Assembly: GCA_001632425.1 (NCBI GenBank)
Contig: KV425614.1
Span: 1-64,000, forward strand
Source: Neolentinus lepideus HHB14362 ss-1
Taxonomy: Eukaryota; Basidiomycota; Agaricomycetes; Gloeophyllales; Gloeophyllaceae
Length of the DNA stretch: 64,000 nucleotides
Direction: 5' to 3'
The first letter of the stretch is position 1. Every line of letters starts with the position of its first letter. Position numbers and translations under genes: made by a program. This document shows positions 22,021 through 32,124 of the stretch, in pieces. The notes under the pieces are model-generated. The model saw only the letters and a list, made by a program, of their open reading frames with translations. It had not been told where the DNA came from and ran no database searches.

Positions 22021-22210
22021 GATAGTGTCCCTCGCGCGACTTGTTTCCATCTGATGAGTCAAATGACTACAACCTTCGCGAATCGAGCGCGACTGTTGCT
22101 CATATATGCGCTATTGCAAGACATAGAACGCTATGTGAACGGACATTAGCAGCCGTTGAGTGAGGCTGAGCGGTTGGTGGCAGGAGATGCGGCCGAATGT
22201 CCCGCGTTGG
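22021..22210 (+). repeat. Orphan 3' flank of a lost unit of the 195-residue gene array
   Basis: This stretch (CCTCGCGCGACTTGTTTCCA onward, then the GCGACTGTTG...CATATATGC, GTGAACGGA and GAGTGAGGCTG blocks) matches the DNA that follows the stop codons of array copies 1, 2 and 3 (from about 23433, 24605 and 25860). It has no gene in front of it, so it marks a deleted unit upstream of copy 1. It joins directly to the NCS1 relic at about 22212. Confidence 0.7.
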
Positions 22211-22211
22211 A

Positions 22212-22476
22212 CGTAGTTGCTGAGGCAAATCTAGATGATCGCTCAGAAGATATGAATGCGTAGCAATTACATCTTCGACGGAAAGCTTGTGGGAGTGAGC
22301 GAATGTCATCGTTGATTCAAACAGACTATCCATCTTCAGAGTGGACGCGCAGGTACTTGAGAGCTGACTCCATATGGCATGCCTATGCTCTTGATGTGAA
22401 AGTCAGCCAAGTCAGCGTGTGTTGATCCATGTATAACTTGAGCTGAAATTACTCATGGCTAACTACATAGAATCAT
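22212..22476 (-). pseudogene. Decayed fragment of the NCS1 permease 5' end and promoter
   Basis: The segment aligns collinearly with 14080-14340, i.e. the first 50 or so codons of the permease at 12.6-14.2 kb plus about 100 bp upstream. Shared runs include GTTGCTGAGGCAAATCT, CGAATGTCATCGTTGAT, GTGGACGCGCAGGTACTTGA and CCATGTATAACTTGAG. The frame is destroyed by small indels. Most differences are C to T or G to A in the relic, many at CpG (GTCGGCCGAG becomes GTCAGCCAAG). It cannot be expressed as a transporter. Confidence 0.8.
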
Positions 22477-22665
22477 ACGACGCATATTTGAGGACCGCGC
22501 CACAGCACAGCCACACCGTCGATCATCCGCGTCTGATGCATGATGAATGATTGGTGCAGCCTATAAGAAGAAGCTGGAACAATACTGAACTTGAACAACG
22601 CTGTCATTCGTCCAACCCGATTCCCCGCTTTTCTGCCTTCTCTCCCGCATAGATGCTCTGCTGAT

Positions 22666-23389
22666 ATGCCTGGTTTTATTTGCACAGGCTTCGAAATCAC
22701 AAACGCGCTGCGGAAGTACCTTGAAGTCGGTCATGGCGTAGACTTCGACAGGGAGCTCGCAATTGCCATGGAGGAAGACAGTGAATTATGCGAGATCGAT
22801 CGCAATGTTGACCAAGAGGAGCTAGCCATGGATCGAGAAGCGGCTCTCATCATGACTTACCCGGATTACTTCAGAGACGTTCGTAACAGAGCGCCAGCAG
22901 AGGTCAGAAAGGCACTTGAGCTCCCATACTGTGAGTACATGGAAGTGCCTTCGTATGGCGTGGATTGGTTTCATGTCTTGCATTGCACAGCATTTGACAA
23001 ATGGGACGGACACGGTCTTCGAGTCCATATGATTATCCCAACTGGGACGTACACTCGCGAGTACTGGAAGTCCGGTGCACTTCAATCTCCACCTGATGAA
23101 GACCTAAAGGTCATCTAGTCATTCATCGACGCCGCGAACAGCATGTTACCGGATGACGCGACGCGCGAAAAGGCAGGGTTCAAACTTGAAGAGATGCGGT
23201 TCGAGGTCCATACCCCACGAGCTCTCCAGGCACCTCCATATTATCCGGTCGAGCGTGAGGTTCGTCGATGTTCGCTGCCACTTGACTTTACTTCGCTGTG
23301 TTCTTCAGTGAGCTGACACATGTCTGTGGTTGTTTCAGGAGCTCTTTCCTCCACATCACCTACGGGCTTTCTTAAATACCTCACACTAA
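22666..23389 (+). pseudogene. Array copy 1 of the 195-residue family (nonsense mutation)
   Basis: Exons 22666-22930, 22991-23259 and 23339-23389 would encode 194 residues. It begins MPGFICTGFEITNALRKYLE and has the family blocks GHGVDFD, EVRKALELPY, WDGHGLRVHMIIPTGTYTRE, YWKSGALQSPPDEDLKVI, TREKAGFKLEEMRFEVH and ELFPPHHLRAFL. Right after DLKVI a TAG (23116-23118) stands where copies 2 and 3 have CAG, a C to T change that removes the last 40% of the protein. Its promoter differs from copies 2 and 3 because the NCS1 relic lies just upstream. Function of the family is unknown to me. Confidence 0.75.
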
Positions 23390-23753
23390 ATGGCCCACCT
23401 AATGTGACACCATTGTATGATCATAGAAATGTTTCTCGTGTGACTTGTTTCCATCTGATGAATCTGATTTGTCTGCGTGACTGTAGCCATCACGAATTGA
23501 CCACTACTGTTGGCCTCATATGTGCTGTTGCACGACATACTAAAATCCAATCTGAACAGAGCATAATCTCTCAGAGGCTGATCGGGAGGCGCGTGTCGCA
23601 CATCTAACTATTTCTTCCGTACGTAGATATGGGGTTCCTCTACAGGTATGTCTCGCAGGCCGGTAATATTGAGCGCTACCCTGGTACAGTACTGTCGACA
23701 CTGCTAGTGGCATGGCAGCATCCCTCCGCCACGAACGTGTGCGAATCTCTGAT

Positions 23754-23771
23754 CACGTGGTTATTCACGTG
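23754..23771 (+). promoter_or_regulatory. Paired CACGTG boxes ahead of array copy 2
   Basis: CACGTG occurs at 23754-23759 and 23766-23771, separated by six bases, 80 bp before the ATG at 23852. At the same relative place copy 3 has CACATG (25034-25039) and CACGTG (25046-25051), 50 bp before its ATG. CACGTG is the core site of bHLH regulators such as Cbf1. Conservation between units suggests function, but it may only reflect shared ancestry. Confidence 0.45.
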
Positions 23772-23851
23772 CTTAAGGCAAACGGAGCTAGAACAAAATC
23801 AACTTGTTACCTCTGTTTCTGCCTTGTCTCCTGCAGAGATGCTCTGTGGAA

Positions 23852-24565
23852 ATGCCTCGTATCATCTGCACAGGTTACGAGATCACAGGCTCGCTACGAA
23901 AGTACCTTGAAGTCGGTCATGGCGTAGACTTCGACAAGGTGCTATCAACGTTCTTGGAGGAAGACTGCTACCCAGACGAGGACGACAGCGATGTTGACGA
24001 AAAGGACCTAGCTATGCAGCGAGAAGCTGCAGTTATTATGACTTACCGGGATTACTTCAGAGACATTCGCCTCAGCGCTCCAGCAGAGGTTAGAAAAGCA
24101 CTCGAGATCCCATACAGTGAGTAATAAAAGCGCCTTCATTCAGTGTGGATTAACTTCTGCTCTACCGTTGCACAGCGTTTGACAAGTGTGCTGAGCACGG
24201 CCTTCGAGTCTACATGTTCATTCCAACTGGAGCGTACACTCGCGAGTACTACAAGTCCGGTGCACTCCGATCTCCACCCGAGGAAGACTTGAAAGTCATC
24301 CAGACATTCATCGATGCCGCGAACAGCCTGTTGCCGGACACTGCGACGCGCGAGAAGGCAGAGTTCAAACTCGAGGAGATGCGGTTTGAGGTTCACAGCC
24401 CACGAGCTCTTCATGCGCCTCCATGTTCTTCGGCCGAGCGTAAGGTTCGTCGATATTCACTGCATCTTGCTACGTTCTTCATCAGTGAGCTGATGCTTGT
24501 CGGCGGATTTCCAGGAGCTTTCCCCTCCTCGTCATCTTCGGGCGTTCTTGAATACTACACATTAA
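23852..24565 (+). CDS. Array copy 2 of the 195-residue family, intact
   Basis: Exons 23852-24116, 24176-24444 and 24515-24565 give 194 residues with every intron in the same place and phase as in copies 1 and 3. Order of blocks: MPRIICTGYEITGSLRKYLE, GHGVDFDKVLSTFLEED, an acidic patch (DEDDSDVDEKD), VIMTYRDYFRDIR, APAEVRKALEIPY, HGLRVYMFIPTGAYTREYYK, GALRSPPEEDLKVIQTFIDA, REKAEFKLEEMRFEVHSPR and the last exon ELSPPRHLRAFLNTTH. No signal peptide or membrane helix. The predicted fold is mixed alpha/beta, and the acidic patch after residue 40 varies in length between copies. No family name is recognised. It differs from copy 3 mainly in exon 1 and by KCAEH for KWDGH. Confidence 0.75.
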
Positions 24566-25101
24566 ATGACCCACCTAATACGACAATTGTACGATAGAAT
24601 ACCCCTCGCGCGACTTGTCTCCCTCTGTCAGATTTCTCTCGATGACTGTAGCCTTCACCAATCGACTGCGACAGTTGGCTTCATACATATGCTGTTGCAC
24701 GACATATAGGTGAACGGATATCAATAATCTTTGAGCGAGGCTGGCGGCAGGTGACGGGAGATGTGCTCCAATGTCCGGCGCTGAACTAGCACTACCATAT
24801 TAATGTGATATCGACCCGGTACAAGAAATATTGCGACTCTGGGATGCTCCGAATAAGGTAAAGGCTTGATGAACATCGGCGACTATTTATTCCATACATG
24901 TATATGTTTTCTTCTTCCTTCTATAGGTGTGTTTTTGGAGCTGACAGTATACAACGGATGCATAGGGTCCGTCGGTACTGCCAGTGGCACTGTCGAGGAT
25001 CTGCCACAAGCCAGCACGAGCCTAGTGTCCGATCACATGGTCATCCACGTGCCATAGGGTTTCCCTCCCCTTCTTGTTTTCTCTTCTAATGTTCTGCTGA
25101 A

Positions 25102-25821
25102 ATGCCTCGTGTTATCTGCACGGGTTACGAAATCACAAACGCGCTGCAAAAGTACCTTGAAGTTGGCCATGGCGTAGACTTCGACAAGGTGCTATCAGTG
25201 TTCTTGGAGGATGACTGCGACCTAGATGAGGACGACTCGGACAGCGATGTTGACGAAAAGGCGCTAGCTATACAGCGAGAAGCTGCTGTCGTTATGACTT
25301 ACAGGGATTACTTCAGAAACATTCGCCGCAGCGCTCCAGCAGAGGTTAGAAAGGCACTCGAGATCCCATACAGTGAGTAATAAAAGCGCCTTCATTCAGT
25401 GTGGATTAACTTCTGCTCTACCGTTGCACAGCATTTGACAAATGGGACGGACACGGTCTTCGAGTCTACATGTTCATCCCAACTGGAGCGTACACTCGCG
25501 AGTACTACAAGTCCGGTGCACTTCGATCTCCACCCGAGGAAGACTTGAAAGTCATCCAGACATTCATCGATGCCGCGAACAGCCTGTTGCCGGACACTGC
25601 GACGCGCGAGAAGGCAGAGTTCAAACTCGAGGAGATGCGGTTTGAGGTTCACAGCCCACGATCCCTCCATGCGCCTCCATATTATTCGGCCGAGCGTAAG
25701 GTTCGTCAATATCCACAGCATCTTGCTACGTTCTTCATCAGTGAACTGATGCATGTCCGTGGGTTTCCAGGAGCTGTCGCCCCCTCGTCATCTGCGGGCT
25801 TTCTTGAATACTACGCATTAA
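25102..25821 (+). CDS. Array copy 3 of the 195-residue family, intact
   Basis: Exons 25102-25372, 25432-25700 and 25771-25821 give 196 residues; exon 1 is six bases longer than in copies 1 and 2 because the acidic patch is extended (DEDDSDSDVDEKA). The protein starts MPRVICTGYEITNALQKYLE and ends ELSPPRHLRAFLNTTH. From the first intron to the stop it is almost identical to copy 2, including the 59-bp intron, which points to recent duplication or gene conversion in the 3' two thirds. CACATG/CACGTG boxes lie 50 bp upstream. Confidence 0.75.
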
Positions 25822-25859
25822 ATAATCCACCTAATACGACACTTGTACGATAGAATGCC

Positions 25860-26195
25860 CCTCGCGCGACTTGTTTTCCTCTGATGAATCAGATTTCTCT
25901 AGATGTCTATAGCCTTCATGAATTAACTGCGATTGTCCACATCATTCATATGGACCCGGTACCAGAAATATTGCAACTCTGGAATGCTCGGAATAAGGCA
26001 AAGGAACATCGTGTCAGCACGTTTGGCGACCATCTCTTCCATGCATGTCTTTTCTTCCTTCTATGTTTTCCATGCTGGCAATATCCAGCGGATGCACAGG
26101 ATCTTCCACTGTCGGCACTGCCAGTGGCACGGTCGAGGAACATGATTCTGCTATGAGCCCTATGTCCGATCACGGTGGTCGTCCATGTACCATTT
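25860..26195 (+). repeat. 3' flank of copy 3 followed by an orphan 5' flank of another lost unit
   Basis: 25860-25945 repeats the post-stop DNA of the other copies. 26035-26190 then repeats the DNA that precedes copies 2 and 3 (GGATGCACAGG, CTGCCAGTGGCACGGTCGAG, TGTCCGATCAC), including a decayed version of the paired boxes (CACGGTGGTCGTCCATGT). No coding copy follows, so a further unit was lost or never completed on this side. Confidence 0.65.
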
Positions 26196-26289
26196 GTGTA
26201 CTATAATAGGAAGCTCGAACAACAGTCGTCCTAGTACACTCTGACTCATGCCCAATTCATGGCACCATACTTCTGCTAGAACACGGGCA

Positions 26290-27345
26290 TCCTGATGTGG
26301 GACGAGTTCCTACTGTCGGAAGAGGCACCCCTCCGGTGACTCGACCGCCGACGAAGGTCGTGCAGGTTGACTCTGATTGCACACTTTTGCTGTAAGACTG
26401 CAGAGCATAGGCTCCCGTCTGGCAGGGGGAACTACGGGAAGCGGCATATAACGGCCACTGCTGAAAAGGAAATGGTGGTTGCGGGATGGTGGGGTTGCGT
26501 ATTCCGTCGACAGCAAAACGATCCTTGTTGCACCCCCGACGCACAGGGCTCGATAACCCTCGAATCTTCACCCAATCTTACGCCAGTGCACCCCCGAATG
26601 AGATACGCAGCGAAAAAATGATGTCGGAGAGTGGCGAGCCGCTGGTCAGTTGGTCACCTCCAGTGGCAAGAACCCTTAGTAAGGTAGCTGATTGTTAGCG
26701 TGATTGGCCACATGCAGTGGATCCGGAATATAACAGCCCCGACCCACGTAGGGCGTTCCTCACCTACTCCTGCCGACCGCTTCCCCAACGACGTGAGCGC
26801 ACAGTTGGTTTGTGCTTGAATCTAGTTACTAACACCGGTATTCCAGATCAAAGATAATCTCCAGAGCCGCTGGGATCGACCGTTCCAAGAGTTACAAGAT
26901 TAAATGGAGAGTATACTTCAGGCTGGCATGACGATGAATCAACAGAACGAGATGGACCAACAAGAAGAGTTCACCGCAGCCCAAATAGCACACCGCAAAG
27001 AACGGCGGGCACATGAAGCATCGCAGCTCCGTGAATGTGACGCAGCGCAGCAGCACAGAAAGTAGAGTCTCCACGAGAGCGAGAAAGTCCGGTCCTCGAC
27101 GCGTAACGCGAGAGAAGTGCCTGCTTCGTCAAGTTCCTCGAAAAGAGGGCAAGGATAACCACGGAGGACAAAAGAAGACGCCAATCCAGATGGGTAGAAG
27201 AGGAAATCCAGCTTTTCGCCCTGGAAACAATCCAAAATATCCCGCCTCGAAAGTATGATGGAGGAATACAGGACTCTCCTTCGCGAGGATGAGCGTTGCC
27301 GCCAGGAGAGCTTCGAGCGCTTGATCGAATGCTACTTGAATTCAA
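26290..27345 (+). pseudogene. Decayed coiled-coil protein gene, family unknown
   Basis: Stretches of protein-like sequence are spread over several frames: TPPVTRPPTKVVQVDSD (about 26330), IKDNLQSRWDRPFQELQD then MESILQAGMTMNQQNEMDQQ and EEFTAAQIAHRKERRAHEAS (26849-27065), TTEDKRRRQSRWVEEEIQLF (about 27157), then MMEEYRTLLREDERCRQESF (from 27255). The Glu/Arg/Gln-rich composition indicates a coiled coil. In-frame stops sit where CAA or CAG would fit (TAA at 26902, TAG at 27063), and the frame shifts at least once. I do not recognise the parent family. Confidence 0.4.
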
Positions 27346-27629
27346 GCCGGTATCGTCGTATCATAGCACACATCAGATGCCGTCCTCACCTGGACCGCGG
27401 TCAGACCACGTCAAGCCGCAGCGTGATAAACCTAAGGGGTAGTCCCAGATTCCTTGAATATTGCTGGTCAAAGGAACGGATAATATCCGTGTTGAGTTTG
27501 CAACCAGTAAGTCACGGTGTGCAATCGCTTTCAACTGTTCCTTCGAAACATTCTCTTGAACTTCTCGCTGCATGGTCGTCACTCATCTGCATCAGCATCC
27601 ACCATGAACATTTCCTGTCAAAGCAATAA

Positions 27630-27972
27630 TTAACAACAAATAACCCCGTAGATGATGTGATACCCAATTAGATACAATCGCATACAATAGATTACGACTT
27701 GAAGCCCAAAACCCAAAACAAGATCTATATGCCAAAATATGAGGAGATCAGGAGAGATACGAGGATGATACACAGGACGTGCACAGCATAGAACCCGTAT
27801 TATAATGAGATGATACTCTATATCTTATAGTCCCGATACAGAAGGCAACCCTCTAATGAAAACGGGACGGCTCTATCGTAGAGTGAATGTAGGGGAGGGA
27901 CGTGAGATAGCCGAAGATCGAGTAGCGAATGATCTAGAGGGCGTGGTGGATGCAGGAAACCAGACGACGAAG
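27630..27972. other. Gene-free AT-rich stretch
   Basis: AT-rich DNA with no coding feature beyond short chance frames; it is probably the terminator side of the minus-strand F-box gene. Confidence 0.4.
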
Positions 27973-29511
27973 TCACGAGCACGGGCATAGAATAGCAGCA
28001 ATGGCGATGGAAGACCGCAAGACGAGAGCAAGACGAGAGCAAAGCCAAGAGACCATCAGATCCAACATCATGTTCGGCTTGGGGAGACACAGCATACTAC
28101 AAAAGCTCGACGAGAAAGCACCGGTGACGCCGAAAGGCAGTATTCTAATACATCCTCCAAGGCGACGTCGGGCTAGCCGCTCCCCGGCCTTCCATCTACG
28201 ACAGGCGAAGATCAGCACATCTCCACGACTCCTCAACGCCATGAAAGAACTAGCTAGCACAAAGGCCTGGACTGGACTGGACAGGACAGAACATACCGAT
28301 TCGCCCTTCACAACATCCCCATCACAGCCATATACCATCCCAAAATCTGGCTCCCACCCAACACCCGCAAACCACTTCCTCCTCCACTCCCTATACCCGC
28401 CAACGCGCCTCGCCGAGTCAAGCACAATCAACTCCCTCCGCCTCTCGTACCCCTTCTCCTTTCCAACCCTATGCCTACCCACACACTCCGTCACTGCCTC
28501 GTGCACTGTCTCCCGAGACAGCGCCTTCAACTCCTGCAACATCTCCAATTGATACGACGCCCACCAGGGAATGTCTATCGACGGGAGTGCGGGCTGGACG
28601 TAGACAGTAGCGAGACCCCCAAGGTGATTGTCGCCGCCCTCATCCTCGACGTCAGTCGCCTCATCGCTATCAACGTCCGTCTCCACTTCTGTCTGAGCAT
28701 CCGAGTTCGAGTCAGCGTCGGGCTGAGGCGCTGCCTGCTCGCCTTGCGCCTCCTCAAAGAGAGTCAGCATACTCTCGAATCTCTGCATTTTGCCGGCCCG
28801 ACTGATGTTCAGCATCTTCCTCAGAATGGGAACAGTGTCTCTGCCCAGGCGCACATTAGTGAATTTGACCTCTGTCAGGTTAGGCGCGCAGATTGCGGCC
28901 ATCCTAACCAGTCCCACGGGCTCATCAGAGAGAGTCGGGGACGCCGCGAAAGCCAGATGAAAATGTGTCAGCGAGGGCATAGTCGGCGTACGACAAGCAT
29001 CGAAATCGACGACGTAAGGGATGGCCGTAAAGCGCATTGTCAGCGATTGGAGGCGAGGAAAGGGCGTCTCCAGGATGACACGGTATGGCGTAATGTAAGG
29101 GTTGTATGAAAGCACGGTCAACGAGACAAGAGACGGAGTGAGAAGGGGAAGCAGTGCGCTGTAGGCCTGCAGAAGCCCATGGGCTTCCGTCCCGACATTG
29201 GAATTGGAGCAACGGAGGATATCGTCTATGCCCGGGACATTGGCAGTCTCTGGTGCAACGTCACTCAGGAAAATATGCTTGACTCTACCTACGTAGACTC
29301 TGCCTTCAGACTCCGCCTGGGCTTTGTCCGACTCGAGGAGGGAGGCCAGTCGGCGAATGGAATCAAGTCCGGAGACTTGGAGAGTGTTCAAGGCAAAGGA
29401 GGCCGAGAGTGAGTGGAAAGAGCGAGAAAGCACGGACACTGAGGGGAATGAGGTCGGGGTCAAGGCGATGATTTGGGTCAGTAGCTCGGGCGGGAGAGAT
29501 TGGATAGACAT
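27973..29511 (-). CDS. F-box protein 1
   Basis: The open frame continues upstream, but the ATG at 29511 (MSIQSLPPELLTQIIALTPT) gives a canonical F-box start; the longer version would run through the promoter and a TATA-like sequence near 29550. The F-box occupies residues 1-45 (LPPELLTQII, FPSVSVLSRSFHSLS), followed by a region typical of mushroom F-box proteins (GRVYVGRVKHIFLSD, LLTPSLVSLTVLSYNPYITP, MPSLTHFHLAFAASP) and an acidic insert (about residues 265-300, DADSNSDAQTEVETDVDSDE). F-box proteins recruit substrates to SCF ubiquitin ligases. Residues after about 420 (GDVVKGESVC onward) look less protein-like, so the true end may be earlier through an intron I cannot place. It is a paralogue of the gene at 32.1 kb. 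Confidence 0.75.
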   Translation of the reverse strand: MSIQSLPPELLTQIIALTPTSFPSVSVLSRSFHSLSASFALNTLQVSGLDSIRRLASLLESDKAQAESEGRVYVGRVKHIFLSDVAPETANVPGIDDILRCSNSNVGTEAHGLLQAYSALLPLLTPSLVSLTVLSYNPYITPYRVILETPFPRLQSLTMRFTAIPYVVDFDACRTPTMPSLTHFHLAFAASPTLSDEPVGLVRMAAICAPNLTEVKFTNVRLGRDTVPILRKMLNISRAGKMQRFESMLTLFEEAQGEQAAPQPDADSNSDAQTEVETDVDSDEATDVEDEGGDNHLGGLATVYVQPALPSIDIPWWASYQLEMLQELKALSRETVHEAVTECVGRHRVGKEKGYERRRELIVLDSARRVGGYREWRRKWFAGVGWEPDFGMVYGCDGDVVKGESVCSVLSSPVQAFVLASSFMALRSRGDVLIFACRRWKAGERLARRRLGGCIRILPFGVTGAFSSSFCSMLCLPKPNMMLDLMVSWLCSRLALVLRSSIAIAAILCPCS

Positions 29512-30263
29512 AGTGGGCGGTAGCGATGAGGCCGGTAGTGTAAGCTGCAATAATATATGAGGCCGAGCGCTAGAAATATCAATGTCGTATGATTGCCGCC
29601 ACCAGCCCCCGGGGGTACTCGCTAATCCCGACCACCCTGACGACGAGTGCACCTTACGGTCGTTTCAACCGAGAAATAGAGGAACTTGGAAGGCAAGATC
29701 AATCCTCAATCAGCCATGGCGAAGAAAAATGGGTCGAGATTGAGTTAATGGATTGCCAGGAAAGTCGGCATCGGAAGCATTCACTCAAACTGGGGTGCCG
29801 GTAAAATAAGCAACAGACCTTTGCGTCGGCCGATGGAATACTCGGCAAAAGCCGATCATCCTGCGCGTCGAACTCAATAAATAAATTCTTGACAGTCCGT
29901 GATGTTTTGCCTTTGAATCTACGTCTGAATTTAAGGAATATAACCTCGGTTTACTTCCGCCGCCAACACAGTCTGAACATACTCCATTGTGGACGGTGAC
30001 AGACGCCGCAAGACCATAGAAGAAGATAGTGGACGCCGGGACAGTCGCAAGGCAGGAGGGATGACGGAGGGGGGATGGAGAGAGCAAAATCTGCCGTTCA
30101 TCAAGCGTGGCCTTCTTATATGAGGTTCAGTGTGAAGGTACAGGTGTGAAGAGCGCTGACGTCATAGGCAGTCCGTTCCAAATTTACTCTTGACTTGAAG
30201 CGTAAGTACATGGATACATATAGGTCTAATACTAGCCGCCGAACAACAGTACTTAGTCCTTGT

Positions 30264-31068
30264 CTATACTGCAATTCCGTAGAGTGCAGCGCGGCTAACG
30301 GCATAAGACCCGAAGATGAAAGAAAGGAACATCAACGCTAGAAATCCTTGAGCAGTGACTGGGACTGACGCATCTACTTTAACCTCGCTCTTCGTTTTTT
30401 CCATAACGGACTCTTGCACTGAAGCGCGACCATCCAGCCACGCCTGGCCGAGAACAAACATATCTCTGTCGGGAAAGACCTCCGTGATCTCACAACAAAT
30501 GCCCTCTGCCTCGAGCTTATACGTCCGCTCGAGCTCGCGCCTGCCCTTGACGTTTCGGGTTTGGACGTTGAGCAGCGTGAACCTGGGCGAGACACGCATG
30601 TGGCGGAAGAGCTGGCCGATAGCGAACTTCTCGTCGAGGAGCAGGCGCTCGGTTTCGGGCGAAGTGAGTGTCACGACGGACGTGGCGACGCAGACAACGC
30701 GGTTGGAGCAGTGCTCGTGCACTTCGCGGTTCTGTGTGATTGGCGTTTGTGGGGATGCCGGGGCTGAACGGGGAGACGTGCGGGCTGACACGCATTCGAT
30801 TGAGATAGGGCGGGCGAAAAAGCAACTACAAGATAGCGTTGAGTACAAAGAATATGCCAGCTGGACTGCCCAACCTTAGCAAACGTTGCAGATCGCCTTG
30901 AGCGGCGAGCATGATTCGCTCGATACCTGTTGTGTCTTCAGGACATAGCAGCTGAAATACCTTACGTCCAACCTTGGTATCTGACTGTTGAACAGAGTGA
31001 CATACCTCGACAGAGGTGGTGGCTTTGCTGAAGGAATCGACTGCTCGTGTGCTGGTCTTTACGCTCAT
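30264..31068 (-). CDS. Chorismate-lyase-like fold protein 1, tail-anchored
   Basis: Exons on the minus strand: 31068-31006, 30951-30875 and 30825-30264, 233 residues. It starts MSVKTSTRAVDSFSK, then CPEDTTGIERIMLAAQGDLQ, then the core FFARPISIECVSARTSP, HCSNRVVCVATSVVTLTSPE, RLLLDEKFAIGQLFRHMRVS, RELERTYKLEAEGICCEITE and VFPDRDMFVLG. The pattern of a V/C-A-S strand, a SPE...IGQLFR helix and an R-Y...ITEVFP C-terminus resembles the chorismate pyruvate-lyase/UTRA fold (DUF98-like). That is fold-level inference; activity on chorismate is unproven. The C-terminus is a hydrophobic helix (GFLALMFLSFIFGSYAVS) close to the end, so the protein is probably tail-anchored. A paralogue with identical exon 2 length (77 bp) is at 48.5-49.8 kb. 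Confidence 0.65.
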
Positions 31069-32070
31069 GTTGACAGTAGCTGCTGATCTAGAAGGCCTTC
31101 GAATACTGGGGTTGGTGTTGAAATCCGTCGTCAGCTCAGCGCATTTCAATGTTCTTCATATCCATCATATCAGCAGAGAATAAGGAGAGCAACCGCAAGA
31201 CATCTGGTCGAACAGTATCGAGTTTCTGACCATGACCGCAACTGACCAAATTAGGTAACTGTTGGCCCTGGTCTTTTCAAGTCTGGTTAGCAAGTATCAA
31301 CAATATTATGCGCCCATCTTCCAAAGATAAACTGCGCGGTTGTTCTGCACGAGTTGCGGGTACTGGACTTGCTCGAACTTCTGTACGTCTCTGTGTAGGG
31401 CCACCGGAAGTCAATGCACTCGGTTGGTTATGATCAGGAGAACTGGCTTCTTACGAGCTTCCAGCTTATTTCCGAGTAACCACGACCACATAACCTCCAT
31501 CCGGACTATCTAAGGCTAGCTGATGGTGGCTGGGTTAACATCGTTTAAGACGACTGGCGCTCCGTCACTAGTGACTAGCGGTCTTCGGAACTCACGATCA
31601 CCCGATTAGACATGGACGCACGACGCGCATCCATCCGTTTGTCATTCAGATATCCTAGAGGACGACAACGATACGAACACTTTAGATCACCGCAAAACAC
31701 TGCAAAAAGTGAGTTTCCAGGCTGCCTATAAGAAATTGACCAGCTTGCTTATCTCGTCTTCCGGGCGGTCTTTCATCGCAATGTGAGATATTGATGAAAT
31801 TGGCGGGAGCCTCCACGGCCACGACCCAAGATCCGTGACCTTGCCAGGAATGTGCTGTACAAATCGCCGAAGCATGCTGGGCGACCATAACAATCAGCCT
31901 TCACTGCAGTGGCCTCTCCGTTGCCAGTAACCGTGACGCGGTACACTGCATTACCGCCTACATGGGTCACCAGTTGACGTTCATCAGGTCTGTCCGCTAT
32001 TGATTTCATATTCCGTGTCGCGATATAGCAATTACTGCACATTGACACAGCCTTGTCGGGCCGGGGATCA
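31069..32070. other. Intergenic stretch without a supported gene
   Basis: Only short open frames without motifs (for example 31682-31888 and 31773-32048 on the minus strand). It contains the divergent promoters of the chorismate-lyase-like gene and F-box gene 2. Confidence 0.45.
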
Positions 32071-32073
32071 GTC

Positions 32074-32079
32074 TATATT
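32074..32079 (+). promoter_or_regulatory. TATA-like box of F-box gene 2
   Basis: TATATT lies 46-51 bp before the ATG at 32125, matching the spacing seen at the MFS and quinone reductase genes. Confidence 0.45.
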
Positions 32080-32124
32080 TACTGACTCTTCGGCGCTCGT
32101 CAGTGCCAGTCATCTCTGCTCGAC

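Noticed and set aside
29512..29652. N-terminal extension of F-box protein 1
   Set aside because: The extended reading passes through the likely TATA region; the ATG at 29511 opens directly with the F-box consensus.
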